Notes: a model not told the origin generated them from the letters alone. Positions 47,029 through 57,741 are shown, counted from the first letter of the stretch. The stretch: 64,000 nucleotides of DNA from Corynebacterium meridianum (GCF_016342265.1 NZ_JAEIOS010000012.1:124001-188000); one strand, 5' to 3'. Made by a program: numbers and translations.

Positions 47029-48098
47029 TACCCTTCCTCTCCTTCGGTGTGGGCCGGGCCGGGAGTCGAGGCGGTTCCGGGACGGACACCGGACGCGGCC
47101 AGGACGAGTGGATTGTGTGCCGGGGGAGCATCATCGGGCGGCGCCGCGGTCGTGCCCTTCGCGGTCCGGGAGGTACTGCGGATGTCCGCCCCGAGGAAGC
47201 GGATCATCACGAACGCCACCGCGAAGATGAGCAGGAAGATCAGGGTGGACAGCGCCGAGGCGGAGTTGAAGTGGTTCTGCCGCATGTCCTCGACGACGAG
47301 CTGTGAGATGGTGGCGGTCGGTGAACTGGACGCCCCGGAGATCATGATGACCGGGAGATCGTACATGCGCAGTGCGTCGAGGGTACGGAACAGGACCGCC
47401 ACCATCAGCGCCGGACGCACCAGTGGGAGGGTGATCCGGGTGAAGATCTGCCACCGGGAGGCGCCGTCGACGCGCGCGGCCTCGTACACGTCCTTGGGGA
47501 TCATCTGCAGACCGGCGAGGATGAGCAGCGCCATGAATGGTGTCGTCTTCCACACGTCGGCGAGGATGACCGCGGCTCGTGCGGCCCACGGGTCGGTCGT
47601 CCACCGGACATCCAGCCCCAGCACGGCGTTGACCACGCCCTGATCGGCGAAGATGAACTGCCACAGTTTCGCCGTGACCGCGGTCGGGATCGCCCAGGGG
47701 ATCAGGACCGCGGCCCGGAGCAGACCACGGCCGAAGAACTCCCGGTTCATCACGGTCGCCATCCACATGCCGAGGACGGTCTCCAGGCTCACGGTGACGA
47801 CCGCGAAGAAGATGGTGATGCGGAGCGCGGGCCAGAAGTCCGTGGACAACACACCGGGTGGGCAGGTGCTGTACTCACCGCCGCCCGCGGGACAGCTCTG
47901 GGTGAGCCAGTACAGGTAGTGCCGGAGCCCCGCGAAGCCCCCCTCCACGAAGAATCCGGTCGTCGGATCGAGGCCCTTGTCCGCCTGGAACGACAACCAG
48001 ATGGCCCGGACGATGGGATACCCGATGACTATGGCCAGCACGATCATCGTCGGCGCGATGAGTGCGGCCGCGGAACGGGTCTGCTTCAACCTGGACAT
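47028..48098 (-). CDS. ABC sugar transporter permease, MalF/TusF type
   Basis: The 356-residue permease has an N-terminal membrane segment (about 10-32), an extracytoplasmic loop with two Cys (QSCPAGGGEYSTCPPG) that could form a disulphide, five more transmembrane segments and the EAA motif YEAARVDGASRWQIFTRITLP. The C-terminal tail is Pro/Ala-rich and longer than usual (about 50 residues). ATG 48098 follows GAGGAG; a frame to 48242 is rejected. It pairs with the MalG-type permease downstream, corresponding to tusF. Confidence 0.88.
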   Translation of the reverse strand: MSRLKQTRSAAALIAPTMIVLAIVIGYPIVRAIWLSFQADKGLDPTTGFFVEGGFAGLRHYLYWLTQSCPAGGGEYSTCPPGVLSTDFWPALRITIFFAVVTVSLETVLGMWMATVMNREFFGRGLLRAAVLIPWAIPTAVTAKLWQFIFADQGVVNAVLGLDVRWTTDPWAARAAVILADVWKTTPFMALLILAGLQMIPKDVYEAARVDGASRWQIFTRITLPLVRPALMVAVLFRTLDALRMYDLPVIMISGASSSPTATISQLVVEDMRQNHFNSASALSTLIFLLIFAVAFVMIRFLGADIRSTSRTAKGTTAAPPDDAPPAHNPLVLAASGVRPGTASTPGPAHTEGEEG

Positions 48099-48261
48099 GG
48101 AACTCCTCGGTCCGGTGGTGATGGGTCCGGTGGAATACGGTGGACCCGGTGGGGCCATCCCTCTACTACATCTACCCGCCGGACACCGGGGGTGGACATC
48201 CTCCCCGGAGGTCGGGGGTGGTGTGGGGGCGGAGGGCGGCACAATTGGCTCGGTACACAGA

Positions 48262-48306
48262 GGCCCGCCCCGATGCTCGACGACATGTCGACCACCGGGG
48301 CGGGCC
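48262..48306 (-). terminator. Attenuating hairpin after the binding-protein gene
   Basis: An 11-bp stem (48262-48272 with 48296-48306, GGCCCGCCCCG and its complement) lies 52 bases after the stop of the binding-protein gene and before the permeases. Such hairpins let the binding protein be made in excess over the membrane proteins. Confidence 0.65.
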
Positions 48307-48358
48307 CGCAGGATGGTGAATCCGGGTGGGCGGTGTTCCGCCGCTCACCCGGGGCCGA

Positions 48359-49678
48359 CTAGCGGCTGGCCTGCTCCATGGCCGCCTGCATGTCGGAAGC
48401 TGCGTCATCGACGCTCTTCTCGCCGGTCAGCGCGGCGTAGGAGTTGTCCTGGATTGCCTTGGAGATCGCCGGGTAGAAGGGGCTCACGGGACGCGGGACA
48501 GCGTTCTCGAGGGAGACCTTCAGCGCGGGCATGTAGGGGAACTCCTTGATGAGGTCCTCATCGTCGTAGATCGACGCGAGAACCGGCGGGAAGGAGGCCT
48601 CGGCGAAGCTCATCTGGTTGTCCTCGGAGATGATGAACTCGATGAAGTCACGCGCGGTTGCCTTGTGCTCGGAGTAGACCGAGATGGCGTTGTTGTATCC
48701 ACCCAGGGTGGAGACACCGACGCCGTCCTTGGCCACCAGCGGCTGCACCTCGAACTCGCCCTTGACCGCCGAGTTGTCCTTCTCCGCGTTGCCGTACATG
48801 TAGGGCCAGTTGATGGCGAAGGCGGTACGCCCCTCGGTGAAGGCGAGGTTCGTCTCCTCCTCGGTCGCGGAGATCGAGTCTCCGGCGATGACGCCGTCAT
48901 CGTAGGCGTCGACGAGTGCCTTCAGTCCCGCCTTGGAGTCGTCGGAGTCGACGACGGGCTTCTCATCGGAGTCGATGACGTGGCCGCCCCAGCCCTCAAT
49001 GAAGCCGACCGTGTTCACGGTCAGGCCCTCATACTTCTTCAGCTGCAGGGTCAGGCAGTCCTTGTCCTGCTCCGAGACCTTCTTGCAGTCCTCGGCGAGT
49101 TCCCCGAAGTTCTCCGGGGCCTCGGGCACGAGGGCCGTGTTCCGGAAGAGGAGCTGACCGTTGGTGTTCTGCGGCACCGCGTACAGCTTGTTGACGTAGG
49201 TCGCGGAATCGACGGTGGACTGCAGGAGTCCGGAGGTGTCAACGGCCATGTCGCCCTCGAGGGGCTCCAGCCACTGGTTGGCCGCGAACTCCGCGGTCCA
49301 GATGACGTCGAGCGCCATGACGTCGTAGTCGGTGCTCTTGGCCTGCAGAGCCTGCTTGAGGGTGTCGGCCTGCTCGTCGGCCTCGCCGGCGAGTTCCTTG
49401 AGGGTGACCTCCTCGTCCGGGTGTTCGGTATTCCACTTCTCGATGACGGGCTTGAGTTTGTCGGTGTCGTTCTTGCCCATCGCGAAGGTGATGGGGCCGC
49501 GGGCCTCGTCGTCGGAGGAGGTGGCTTCCTTCGCCGCGGACGATGCCGCGGAGCTTCCGGAGGTGACCGCGTCGCCGGCGTCATCTGAGTCGGATGAGCA
49601 GGCGGTCAGCGCGCCGGTCGCGAGGAAAGCGGTGGCTGCGACGGCGGTGACGGCCCTGCGGTTGAATCTGATCGTCAT
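48359..49678 (-). CDS. ABC transporter sugar-binding lipoprotein, LpqY/TusE type
   Basis: The 439-residue precursor has a lipoprotein signal with LTAC (C27), then a long Ser/Asp-rich linker and a type 1 solute-binding fold. Segments DVIWTAEFAANQWLEPLEGD and WPYMYGNAEK are close in pattern to LpqY, the trehalose-binding protein of mycobacteria, and to TusE. It sits on the outer face of the cytoplasmic membrane and delivers substrate to the permeases. ATG 49678 is chosen for the signal peptide; a 40-residue upstream extension has none. TATAGT (49781-49776) is a possible -10. Confidence 0.88.
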   Translation of the reverse strand: MTIRFNRRAVTAVAATAFLATGALTACSSDSDDAGDAVTSGSSAASSAAKEATSSDDEARGPITFAMGKNDTDKLKPVIEKWNTEHPDEEVTLKELAGEADEQADTLKQALQAKSTDYDVMALDVIWTAEFAANQWLEPLEGDMAVDTSGLLQSTVDSATYVNKLYAVPQNTNGQLLFRNTALVPEAPENFGELAEDCKKVSEQDKDCLTLQLKKYEGLTVNTVGFIEGWGGHVIDSDEKPVVDSDDSKAGLKALVDAYDDGVIAGDSISATEEETNLAFTEGRTAFAINWPYMYGNAEKDNSAVKGEFEVQPLVAKDGVGVSTLGGYNNAISVYSEHKATARDFIEFIISEDNQMSFAEASFPPVLASIYDDEDLIKEFPYMPALKVSLENAVPRPVSPFYPAISKAIQDNSYAALTGEKSVDDAASDMQAAMEQASR

Positions 49679-49952
49679 AAGGTGACTACCTCTCGTTCGG
49701 TGTTCCCCGGTGTGTTCCCGCACGGCCCGGGAGACGGGCAATGAAGTGTGACACATGTCGGGGCGGTTGTGATCGACTATACCTTCGATACCGTTCAAAA
49801 CGGACGGGACGGTACCTCCACATGTCGGATGTGGGGGGAGTCACGCTGTTCCGACGGGGGAGTGGTCATCCGGATTCCGCAGCTGACGTGCCTTGACCGG
49901 GGACCGGCCGCTGTACGTGGGAACGCCGTTCACCCGATGCTCCCGGGGGCAC

Positions 49953-50984
<1,032 letters not shown>

Positions 50985-51013
50985 GAGGAGAATCTAGCAG
51001 CGGTACCGGAGTC

Positions 51014-51670
51014 TCACCTGTGGTTCACCCGTTCGGTGGTGGCTATGGCCTCGAGCCTGTCCGCGTCCACGGGTCCGTTGACAACCACCACGGACCCCCC
51101 GACCGCCAGCGGCGCGAGCACCCCGGAGTTGAATCCGGCGTTGTCGCTCCAACCGGTGATCAGGATCCGGGCCCCCGTGGGGGGAAGGACCACCGAGTCG
51201 TCGATGAGCTCCCGGAGGGGCTTCGTCGGGTAGGGGAACTGATCGCCGTAGAACCGGACGACCGGACCGAAGTCGACGACCCCGTCCGGGACCGCGCCGC
51301 CGCACTCCTCGACTCCGCGGCCGAAGGGATCGTCGGTGACGACCGCGATGTCGCCGGCGAAGGCTGAGTCCGCCCGGTCCGGTGCCGTGAAGAGCACCTC
51401 CGCGGAGGGGTCGGCGCCGATCGTGTAGTCGATCCCCGCGGCCAGGGCACCGAGCACCACGGCAGCCGACTGCCAACCCGCGGGGAGGTCAACCGCGATC
51501 CGGGAACCGGACTGGAGGTCGAACTCCTCGTAGAGCATGTTCCCCACCTTCGACGCCCAGTTGTCGAGGGTCTGTGCGGAGAAATCGAGACGGGCACCAG
51601 TGGTCTCGCTGTAGACGGTCAAACGGGGCACACCGGGGTCGGCGGCCAACAGATCTCGGAGCAGGTCCAT
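51014..51670 (-). CDS. TIGR03089 family protein, truncated acyl-adenylate enzyme fold
   Basis: The 218-residue protein resembles the N-terminal part of AMP-binding enzymes (TLDNWASKVGNMLYEEFDLQ, GSRIAVDLPAGWQSAAVVLGALAAG) but lacks the ATP loop and the C-terminal lid, so it is unlikely to be a working ligase. The family is conserved beside LCP genes in corynebacteria and mycobacteria. TACCCT (51682-51677) ends six bases before ATG 51670. The longer frame to 51982 overlaps the LCP gene and has no match. Confidence 0.82.
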   Translation of the reverse strand: MDLLRDLLAADPGVPRLTVYSETTGARLDFSAQTLDNWASKVGNMLYEEFDLQSGSRIAVDLPAGWQSAAVVLGALAAGIDYTIGADPSAEVLFTAPDRADSAFAGDIAVVTDDPFGRGVEECGGAVPDGVVDFGPVVRFYGDQFPYPTKPLRELIDDSVVLPPTGARILITGWSDNAGFNSGVLAPLAVGGSVVVVNGPVDADRLEAIATTERVNHR

Positions 51671-51704
51671 ACCCCGAGGGTAGGTGAAACCCGCGGCGAC
51701 GGTC

Positions 51705-53291
51705 CTAGTTGACGCACCTCGGCCCGTCGCCACCGGCATCGATGACCGGTGCCGCGGGGGCGGGGTCCGGCCCCGGTTGCCCGACGGTGTCGCCGTCGGT
51801 ACCGGACGCCGGGCCGGAACCGTCGACAGGCTCGGCGCCCACCGGCCCCGACCAGTCCGCGGCGACCGCGACGACCGCCTCACCGTCGACCAGCGTCGGG
51901 GACTCGGTGATGGTGAGGCCGCCCAGCTGCTCGGAGAGGAGCCTGACCGCCGGATCCGTGGCATCCGCCGCGACGATGACACTCTCCGGATACAGCCCGT
52001 CCGGGGCGTTGCTGACCTCGCCGATCCGGTAACCGAGTTCCTTCACCGCACCGGCGACACGGCCCGCCTTACCGGAGACCGTGGTCGCATTCAGAACGTG
52101 GACGTCGAGCTCCGGTACCGGCTTCCTGTCGTCGGACGGGGTGGTGCTGGAACCGGAGGAACCCTCCTGTTCGCCGTCCTCATCGCCGAGGAGGGTGTCG
52201 AAGAAATCGTGGACGGAGTCGACGTCGACCGTCACCACCGACTCGCCGTAGTCGCCGACGCCGTCGATGGAGGTCACCGGGATCGTGGTGAACTGCACCC
52301 GCCCGCCGGCGAGATTCTGCAGCTGGTTCGCGAAACTCATCACGTCCCAGTCCTCGTCGATGATCACCGACCGGCTCACGGCTTCACCCAACTGGGTCAG
52401 CGTCTTCGGATTGGACAGTGTCCTGCTGCTCAGGACGTGGTTGACGAGTGAGGCCATGTAGGCCTGCTGACGGACGATCCGGTCCAGGTCGCCCCGGGGG
52501 AGACCGTGCCGCTGGCGGACGAATGAAAGCGCATCCGGTCCCGAGAGCTTCTGCCGCCCGGCGGGGAAGTCCGCGCCCGAGAACTCGTCGTAGACCGCGT
52601 CGTTGAGACAGACCTCGACGCCGCCGACCGCATCGGTGAGCAGCACGAAACCGAGGAGCCCCACTTCCGCGTAGTGGTCGACGGTGATACCGGTGAGGTT
52701 CGCCACCGAATTGATCAGCGCCTTGCGCCCCGCGTCCTTCGACTGCTCCTCGAGCCGGCTCTCGTCGCTGACTCCGTCCTCGACGAGTTCCTCCTTGCGC
52801 TGGGCCTTGTACGCACCGTAGACCCCGTTGATCTTGGTGTTGCCCAGCTCGTCATCGTGGATGTAGGTGTCCCGGGGAATGGAGATCGCCGTCGCCGACG
52901 AGCCGTCGTTGGGCACCCGGATCACCATGATGGTGTCGGTGTTGTCGTTCGCCTCGTCACCGGCCCGGAGCATGGCCACCTCGTCCGGGGTGAGGGGATT
53001 GCCCTGGGCGTCCGAGCGGGAATCCGAACCCACCAGGAGGATGTCGGTGGCACCGTCGAGCTGCTGTCCCTTCTTCACTTTGGTTCCGCCACCGAGGTTC
53101 AGGTTGCTCGCACCGGCGACGGTGTCTCCGAGGCGGCCGACGGTGAAATAGCCCATTCCGGACACGACGAGCACGGCGACCGACATCAGCGAGAGAAGTA
53201 TCCGCAGGGACCTGGGGCCGGTCTGCCTGAGCTCCGGGACCGGTGACGGCGGTGGCTGGATGTCGCGTACCGGGCGGTGGTGATCGGTCAC
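51705..53291 (-). CDS. lcpA: LytR-CpsA-Psr family arabinogalactan ligase
   Basis: The 528-residue protein has one N-terminal membrane anchor (about 27-48), an extracytoplasmic LCP domain (with the Arg in SIPRDTYI and RQRHGLPRGDLDRIVRQQAY) and a C-terminal LytR_C domain (about 385-450, VHVLNATTVSGKAG). LCP enzymes transfer undecaprenyl-linked polymers to peptidoglycan; LcpA of C. glutamicum attaches arabinogalactan. GTG 53291 follows GGAG by seven bases; a TTG two codons earlier is less good. It is divergent from rmlD, whose product makes the rhamnose of the linker. Confidence 0.9.
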   Translation of the reverse strand: MTDHHRPVRDIQPPPSPVPELRQTGPRSLRILLSLMSVAVLVVSGMGYFTVGRLGDTVAGASNLNLGGGTKVKKGQQLDGATDILLVGSDSRSDAQGNPLTPDEVAMLRAGDEANDNTDTIMVIRVPNDGSSATAISIPRDTYIHDDELGNTKINGVYGAYKAQRKEELVEDGVSDESRLEEQSKDAGRKALINSVANLTGITVDHYAEVGLLGFVLLTDAVGGVEVCLNDAVYDEFSGADFPAGRQKLSGPDALSFVRQRHGLPRGDLDRIVRQQAYMASLVNHVLSSRTLSNPKTLTQLGEAVSRSVIIDEDWDVMSFANQLQNLAGGRVQFTTIPVTSIDGVGDYGESVVTVDVDSVHDFFDTLLGDEDGEQEGSSGSSTTPSDDRKPVPELDVHVLNATTVSGKAGRVAGAVKELGYRIGEVSNAPDGLYPESVIVAADATDPAVRLLSEQLGGLTITESPTLVDGEAVVAVAADWSGPVGAEPVDGSGPASGTDGDTVGQPGPDPAPAAPVIDAGGDGPRCVN

Positions 53292-53412
53292 GGGCAAGCT
53301 CCAACTGCGTTGACGGAAAGGGCCTTAAGGTGGCGGTGGGACAATCCCGGAGAAAGGGGTGTCACCGCACGGGCGTGGGGTGCACGCCGCTGTCAGAGAA
53401 GGAGTCTATGTC

Positions 53413-54300
53413 ATGGACGTCGCAGTGACCGGAAGCAACGGACAGGTCGCCTCGGCCCTGAGACTCACCGCTCCCGAGGGGATCCGGGTGCGTTGGCTGG
53501 ATCACCGGGCCCTGGACGTAACGTCGCTGGAGGCGGTCACCACGTCCGCAGCACTCTCCGGTGCCGACGTCGTGATCAACACTGCCGCGTTCACGGACGT
53601 AGACGGGGCGGAGGATCCTGCGCGCCGCACTGAGGTTGACGCGTTGAACGTCCGGGCCCCGGAACTGTTGGCCGGACGGTGTGCGGAGACCGGTGCCCGG
53701 TTCATGCACCTCAGTACCGATTACGTGTTCGGTTCCACCGCGAGCGCGGAGCTCGGACCGCTGACCGTCGACGCACCGACCGACCCCGACAGTGTCTACG
53801 GGATCACCAAACTCGCCGGGGAACGTGCTGTCGGTGAGGTCGCGGAGCGGCGGGGCGTCCGGGCGACGGTGGTGCGGACCGCCTGGGTCTACTCGGGTGC
53901 CCTGCTGCCGGGGCACCGTGATTTCGTCGGCACGATGCTGCGGCTCGCCGCGGGGGATGGTCCGGTCCGGGTGGTCGACGACCAGATCGGGAATCCCACG
54001 TACGCCGTGGATCTCGCCCGTGGACTCTGGCGGCTCGTCGCCGACGAATCCGCGCCCACGGGAATCCTGCACGCCGTCGGTACGGGGTGCACGAGTTGGT
54101 TCGGTCTCGCCAGACACGTGTTCGCTGAGGCCGGTGCGGATCCTGGACGGGTCGAGCCCTGCGGGAGCCGGGAATATCCACGGCCCGCACCCAGGCCGGC
54201 GTGGTCGGTTCTCGACACGGGGGACTGGTGTGCACTCGGATACGGTCAACTGCCGGAGTGGCGCTCCGGTGTCGCCCGCGCCGTTGGCGCTAGACTCTGA
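53413..54300 (+). CDS. rmlD: dTDP-4-dehydrorhamnose reductase
   Basis: The 295-residue short-chain reductase makes dTDP-L-rhamnose for the arabinogalactan linker. Visible are the NADPH loop TGSNGQV (6-12), STDYVFG and the catalytic Y-x3-K in VYGITKLAGE. Length is normal. ATG 53413 follows GAAGGAG; the frame to 53359 is rejected. In mycobacteria rmlD, wbbL and the sugar nucleotidyltransferase gene stand in the same order. The promoter of wbbL lies inside its last codons. Confidence 0.92.
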   Translation: MDVAVTGSNGQVASALRLTAPEGIRVRWLDHRALDVTSLEAVTTSAALSGADVVINTAAFTDVDGAEDPARRTEVDALNVRAPELLAGRCAETGARFMHLSTDYVFGSTASAELGPLTVDAPTDPDSVYGITKLAGERAVGEVAERRGVRATVVRTAWVYSGALLPGHRDFVGTMLRLAAGDGPVRVVDDQIGNPTYAVDLARGLWRLVADESAPTGILHAVGTGCTSWFGLARHVFAEAGADPGRVEPCGSREYPRPAPRPAWSVLDTGDWCALGYGQLPEWRSGVARAVGARL

Positions 54301-54304
54301 CCCC

Positions 54305-55195
54305 GTGAACCTCCCTCTACCCGTTGTGACCGTGACCTATTCGCCTGGGCGACACCTCGGTGAATTCCTCCGCTCTCTGCCCGACGCCAGTGAGCGGGAA
54401 CTCCACGTCATCCTTGCGGACAACGGATCGACCGACGGTGTCCCGGAGCGGGCCGCCGACGAGCGGGGGAACGTCGAACTGCTGCGTACCGGGGGCAATC
54501 TCGGGTACGGGAGCGCCATCAATGTCGCCGCCCGGATGCTGCGGGTCCGGCGGGACCGGGGTGAGCTGGACCCCGACTTCTTCATGGTCGTCAATCCGGA
54601 TGTCACCTTCGATCCGGGCAGCATCGACGAGTTGCTCGACTGCGCCCGTAGGCATCCGCGCGCGGGCGCGGTCGGGCCCCGGATACGCCAGGCGGACGGC
54701 GGCACCTACCCCTCGGCACGTGCGGTTCCCACGCTAAGGAACGGTGTCGGCCATGCGTTGTTCTCGGGGATCTGGCCATCCAACCCCTGGACCGCGTCTT
54801 ACCGCGCGGACACGGACATGGACACCGAGCGGGCCGCGGGATGGTTGTCCGGGTCCTGTCTGCTGCTCCGGTGGTCGGCATTCGACGCCATCGGGGGATT
54901 CGACGAGCGCTACTTCATGTATCTCGAGGACGTCGACCTCGGCGACCGGCTGGGACGCGCGGGGTGGGAGAACATCTACTGCCCCGGGGCCCTGATCGAG
55001 CATGACCAGGGGCATTCGGCGTCCGCCCATCTCGATCTCATGCTCCCGGCGCACCACGACAGCGCCTACCGGTTTCAGGCCGACCGGCACGCGGCACCGT
55101 GGATGGCACCCCTCCGGGGCCTCCTCTGGGCGGGCCTGAAGATCCGTGCCGCGGTGGCGCTCGCGGTATCCCGACTGCTTCCCCGTCGCCGGTGA
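54305..55195 (+). CDS. wbbL: dTDP-rhamnosyltransferase WbbL
   Basis: The 296-residue family 2 glycosyltransferase adds L-rhamnose to GlcNAc-PP-decaprenol, the second step in the arabinogalactan linker, at the inner face of the membrane. It has the sugar-nucleotide fold (VILADNGSTDGVP), the metal Asp region VVNPDVTFDPGS and the catalytic-side FMYLEDVDLGDR. GTG 54305 is chosen because TAGACT (54291-54296) ends eight bases upstream, implying leaderless transcription from within rmlD. A longer frame to 53792 overlaps rmlD and is rejected. Confidence 0.9.
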   Translation: MNLPLPVVTVTYSPGRHLGEFLRSLPDASERELHVILADNGSTDGVPERAADERGNVELLRTGGNLGYGSAINVAARMLRVRRDRGELDPDFFMVVNPDVTFDPGSIDELLDCARRHPRAGAVGPRIRQADGGTYPSARAVPTLRNGVGHALFSGIWPSNPWTASYRADTDMDTERAAGWLSGSCLLLRWSAFDAIGGFDERYFMYLEDVDLGDRLGRAGWENIYCPGALIEHDQGHSASAHLDLMLPAHHDSAYRFQADRHAAPWMAPLRGLLWAGLKIRAAVALAVSRLLPRRR

Positions 55196-55263
55196 CCGCC
55201 CCCTCGGGCAGGCCGGATGTGCGGTACCCTCACCCGAAGAATCGATTGGAAGAAAGAGACCAG

Positions 55264-56355
55264 ATGACTGACCACCACGAGCTAGCCAAGGACACCGACG
55301 CCGTCATTCTCGTCGGCGGCAAGGGGACCCGGCTGCGGCCGCTCACCGTTTCGACCCCGAAACCCATGCTGCCCACCGCCAACGTTCCCTTCCTCACCCA
55401 TCTGCTCGGTCGGATCCGCGCTGCGGGGATAACCCATGTGGTCATGGGGACCTCTTTCCGGGCAGAGGTTTTCGAGGAGTACTTCGGTGACGGTTCCGAC
55501 ATGGGACTGGAGATCGAGTACGTCGTCGAGGAGACGGCCCGGGGTACCGGTGGTGCGATCCGGAACGTCTACGATCATCTCCGCAATGACACGGTGATGG
55601 TGTTCAACGGTGACGTGCTCGGCGGAGCCGATCTCGGGGGCATACTGCGTACGCACGCCGAGAAGGATGCCGATCTGACCATGCACCTCGTCCGCGTGGC
55701 GGACCCGCGGGCATACGGATGCGTGACCACCGACGCCGAGGGGCGGGTGCAGGACTTTCTGGAGAAGACCGAGGATCCGCCGACCGACCAGATCAACGCG
55801 GGCTGCTACGTCTTCCGCCGCGAACTCATCGAGGGGATCCCGGAGGGGCGGAACATCTCGGTCGAACGGGAGACCTTCCCGCGCCTTCTCGAGGAAGGCT
55901 GCCGGGTGTACGGGCACGTGGACAACGCCTACTGGCGGGACATGGGGACCCCCCACGACTTCGTCCGCGGCTCCAGCGACCTGGTGCGCGGAATCGCCCC
56001 ATCCCCCCTGCTCGACGGGAGAACCGGGGAATCGCTCGTCCACGAATCGGCAGGCGTCAAAGACGGGGTTCTGCTGCTGGGCGGCACATCCGTCGGGCGC
56101 GGGACCGAGATCGGGGCGGGGTGTCGGCTGGATGACACGGTGGTGTTCGACGGTGTCACGATCGAGCCGGGGGCGATCATCCAGAACTCCATCATCGCCT
56201 CGGGCGTGCACATCGGGCCCAACGCCCGGATCTTCGACGCCGTGATCGGTGAGGGGGCGCAGATCGGCGCCCGGTGTGAACTGCGGAACGGGATGCGCGT
56301 CTGGCCCGGGGTCGTCTTGCCCGACGGTGGTGTGCGGTTCTCCTCGGACGCCTGA
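55264..56355 (+). CDS. Mannose-1-phosphate guanylyltransferase
   Basis: The 363-residue nucleotidyltransferase has the NTP loop VILVGGKGTRLRPLT (14-28), STPKPMLPTANVPF and VFNGDVLGG, and a C-terminal left-handed beta-helix with hexapeptide repeats (GVTIEPGAIIQNSIIASGVHIG). It makes GDP-mannose (mpg/manC; called rmlA2 or manB in other annotations), the mannose donor for lipomannan and glycoproteins. ATG follows GGAAGAAAGAGA. The frame to 55099 is rejected. Nearby pmmA and manA supply its substrate. Confidence 0.88.
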   Translation: MTDHHELAKDTDAVILVGGKGTRLRPLTVSTPKPMLPTANVPFLTHLLGRIRAAGITHVVMGTSFRAEVFEEYFGDGSDMGLEIEYVVEETARGTGGAIRNVYDHLRNDTVMVFNGDVLGGADLGGILRTHAEKDADLTMHLVRVADPRAYGCVTTDAEGRVQDFLEKTEDPPTDQINAGCYVFRRELIEGIPEGRNISVERETFPRLLEEGCRVYGHVDNAYWRDMGTPHDFVRGSSDLVRGIAPSPLLDGRTGESLVHESAGVKDGVLLLGGTSVGRGTEIGAGCRLDDTVVFDGVTIEPGAIIQNSIIASGVHIGPNARIFDAVIGEGAQIGARCELRNGMRVWPGVVLPDGGVRFSSDA

Positions 56356-56767
56356 GTTCCGGAATGCCGCACCGGGACGAGATCTGGCCCTAACATCCCT
56401 GTGCTCCGGATTGCTGTTGCGACACGCCGCAGCCTCCGGCCCTTGCGATGCGACAGAGTTCATGCCACTACATGTGGGACACCCTGGGTTTACCCCCGCT
56501 GTCCCGACTGTGGGGCTGCTGTGGCTAATGTGATTTGCTTCCTGCGGAAATGTGCCCGGGGTGAAAAATAGGGCCTCCGCGGGTTGACGATATCTAGGGG
56601 CGCGTGTGTAATCACACTTGTGTAACTGGCTGTCGGAGTGATCTCCGGGGTGATCCCGGTATCGGCCTCCGTGTCAGCGCCTCGGCCGGCCGGTCGGGAT
56701 CCGCTATCCGGCACCTGTCAACCGTCACGAGTCTTTGTTCAGCGCCAATCAGGGAAAGGGGGCGTCC
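56356..56767 (+). promoter_or_regulatory. Long regulatory region of whiB2
   Basis: No gene is found in these 412 bases. TTGACG, 17 bases later TGTAAT (about 56583-56611), makes a good promoter. The -10 lies inside the palindrome GTGTGTAATCACAC (about 56605-56618), a likely operator. The leader that follows is about 150 bases long. A TGTGA half-site lies at about 56529-56533. Confidence 0.5.
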
Positions 56768-57115
56768 ATGGAGGATTACGCGTCCGGCGCGCCGCTCCGT
56801 AGCGTGCGCGTGGATGGCCGCGACGAAGGGGCGTCGAACGACGGCCCCGTCCTCCGTGGAGTGAATATGCCCCTGGATGCGCTGTTCGGTGCCGTCGAGC
56901 AGGAATGGCAGGAACAGGCGCTCTGCGCCGAGACCGACCCCGAGGCATTCTTCCCGGACAAGGGTGGATCCACGCGTGAGGCGAAACGCATCTGTCAGGC
57001 GTGCGGCGTCCGCGATGAGTGCCTTGAGTACGCGCTCGAACATGATGAACGCTTCGGCATCTGGGGCGGGCTCTCGGAGCGGGAGCGCCGGAGACTGAAA
57101 AAGCAGCTCGGATAG
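56768..57115 (+). CDS. whiB2: WhiB-family iron-sulphur regulator, WhiB2/WhcD type
   Basis: The 115-residue protein binds a 4Fe-4S cluster through C53, C76, C79 and C85 (C-x22-C-x2-C-x5-C) and has the G-(I/V)-W-G-G turn (GIWGG, 97-101) followed by a basic DNA-binding tail (RERRRLKKQLG). WhiB2 (WhcD) is needed for septum formation in mycobacteria and corynebacteria. ATG 56768 is the first in-frame start with a G-rich ribosome site; a shorter start at Met34 is possible. The long leader suggests tight control. Confidence 0.93.
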   Translation: MEDYASGAPLRSVRVDGRDEGASNDGPVLRGVNMPLDALFGAVEQEWQEQALCAETDPEAFFPDKGGSTREAKRICQACGVRDECLEYALEHDERFGIWGGLSERERRRLKKQLG

Positions 57116-57190
57116 CTCCGTCCCGTTCGTTGACCCGGCCTGTCGCCTGATCCACCGGTTTCGGCGGTGCCGTCCGCGTTGATCCTCCCG

Positions 57191-57646
57191 TCAGTCGTGG
57201 AACCGCGGGTCGATGTCCGCCGGATCCATGTTGAGGTGCGCGGCGACGAGACGGGTGAGAATTCGGTGCAGCAGTTCCGTGCGCTCGTCGATCCCGGTGC
57301 AGCGCTGCTCCACAGGCTTCCGGAATACGACGATTCGCGCGCGTGTCGGGCGGCCCAGGGTGTCCACGCCGGCCGGAATGACCCGTCCCAGCGGGACCGG
57401 ACCGTCGGCGACGATCTCCTCGGGGAATACGGTCATGTCCGGGCGCAGCCGCATGCGCGGGACGGTGTCGACCGCTATATCCAGATTCCGGAGCTGCTCG
57501 GGGTAGGCGTCCAGCAGGGGGGTGTAGGCGTCGACTACGGCGGCGTCGAAACGCTGGCTCGCGGTCCGGTGTCGGGGCGTCCCGGGAGGGAGGAGCGGAC
57601 CGCGCGGTCCTCTGTTCCGGCGGTTCCGGGGTGACTGGACGGGCAT
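57191..57646 (-). CDS. Rv3259-like protein (degenerate zincin fold)
   Basis: The 151-residue protein has a basic Arg/Pro-rich start, then a compact alpha/beta domain (LDAYPEQLRNLDIAVDTVP, LGRVIPAGVDTLGRPTRARIVVFRKP) and a C-terminal helix LLHRILTRLVAAHLNMDPADIDP. This matches the actinobacterial Rv3259 group, related to a metallopeptidase family. The usual HExxH zinc motif is absent, with only LHR at its place, so it is probably not a peptidase. TACGAT (57658-57653) ends six bases before the ATG. It is always found between whiB2 and the DUF3499 gene. Confidence 0.75.
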   Translation of the reverse strand: MPVQSPRNRRNRGPRGPLLPPGTPRHRTASQRFDAAVVDAYTPLLDAYPEQLRNLDIAVDTVPRMRLRPDMTVFPEEIVADGPVPLGRVIPAGVDTLGRPTRARIVVFRKPVEQRCTGIDERTELLHRILTRLVAAHLNMDPADIDPRFHD

Positions 57647-57741
57647 GTGCTCATCGTAGAGGCGTCGAGCGTCGCCGGTGAGGGGACGCGCCGGGGGAGG
57701 GTGCTACCTAAACCTCAACCAAGGGTCTAGACTTTGACCCC

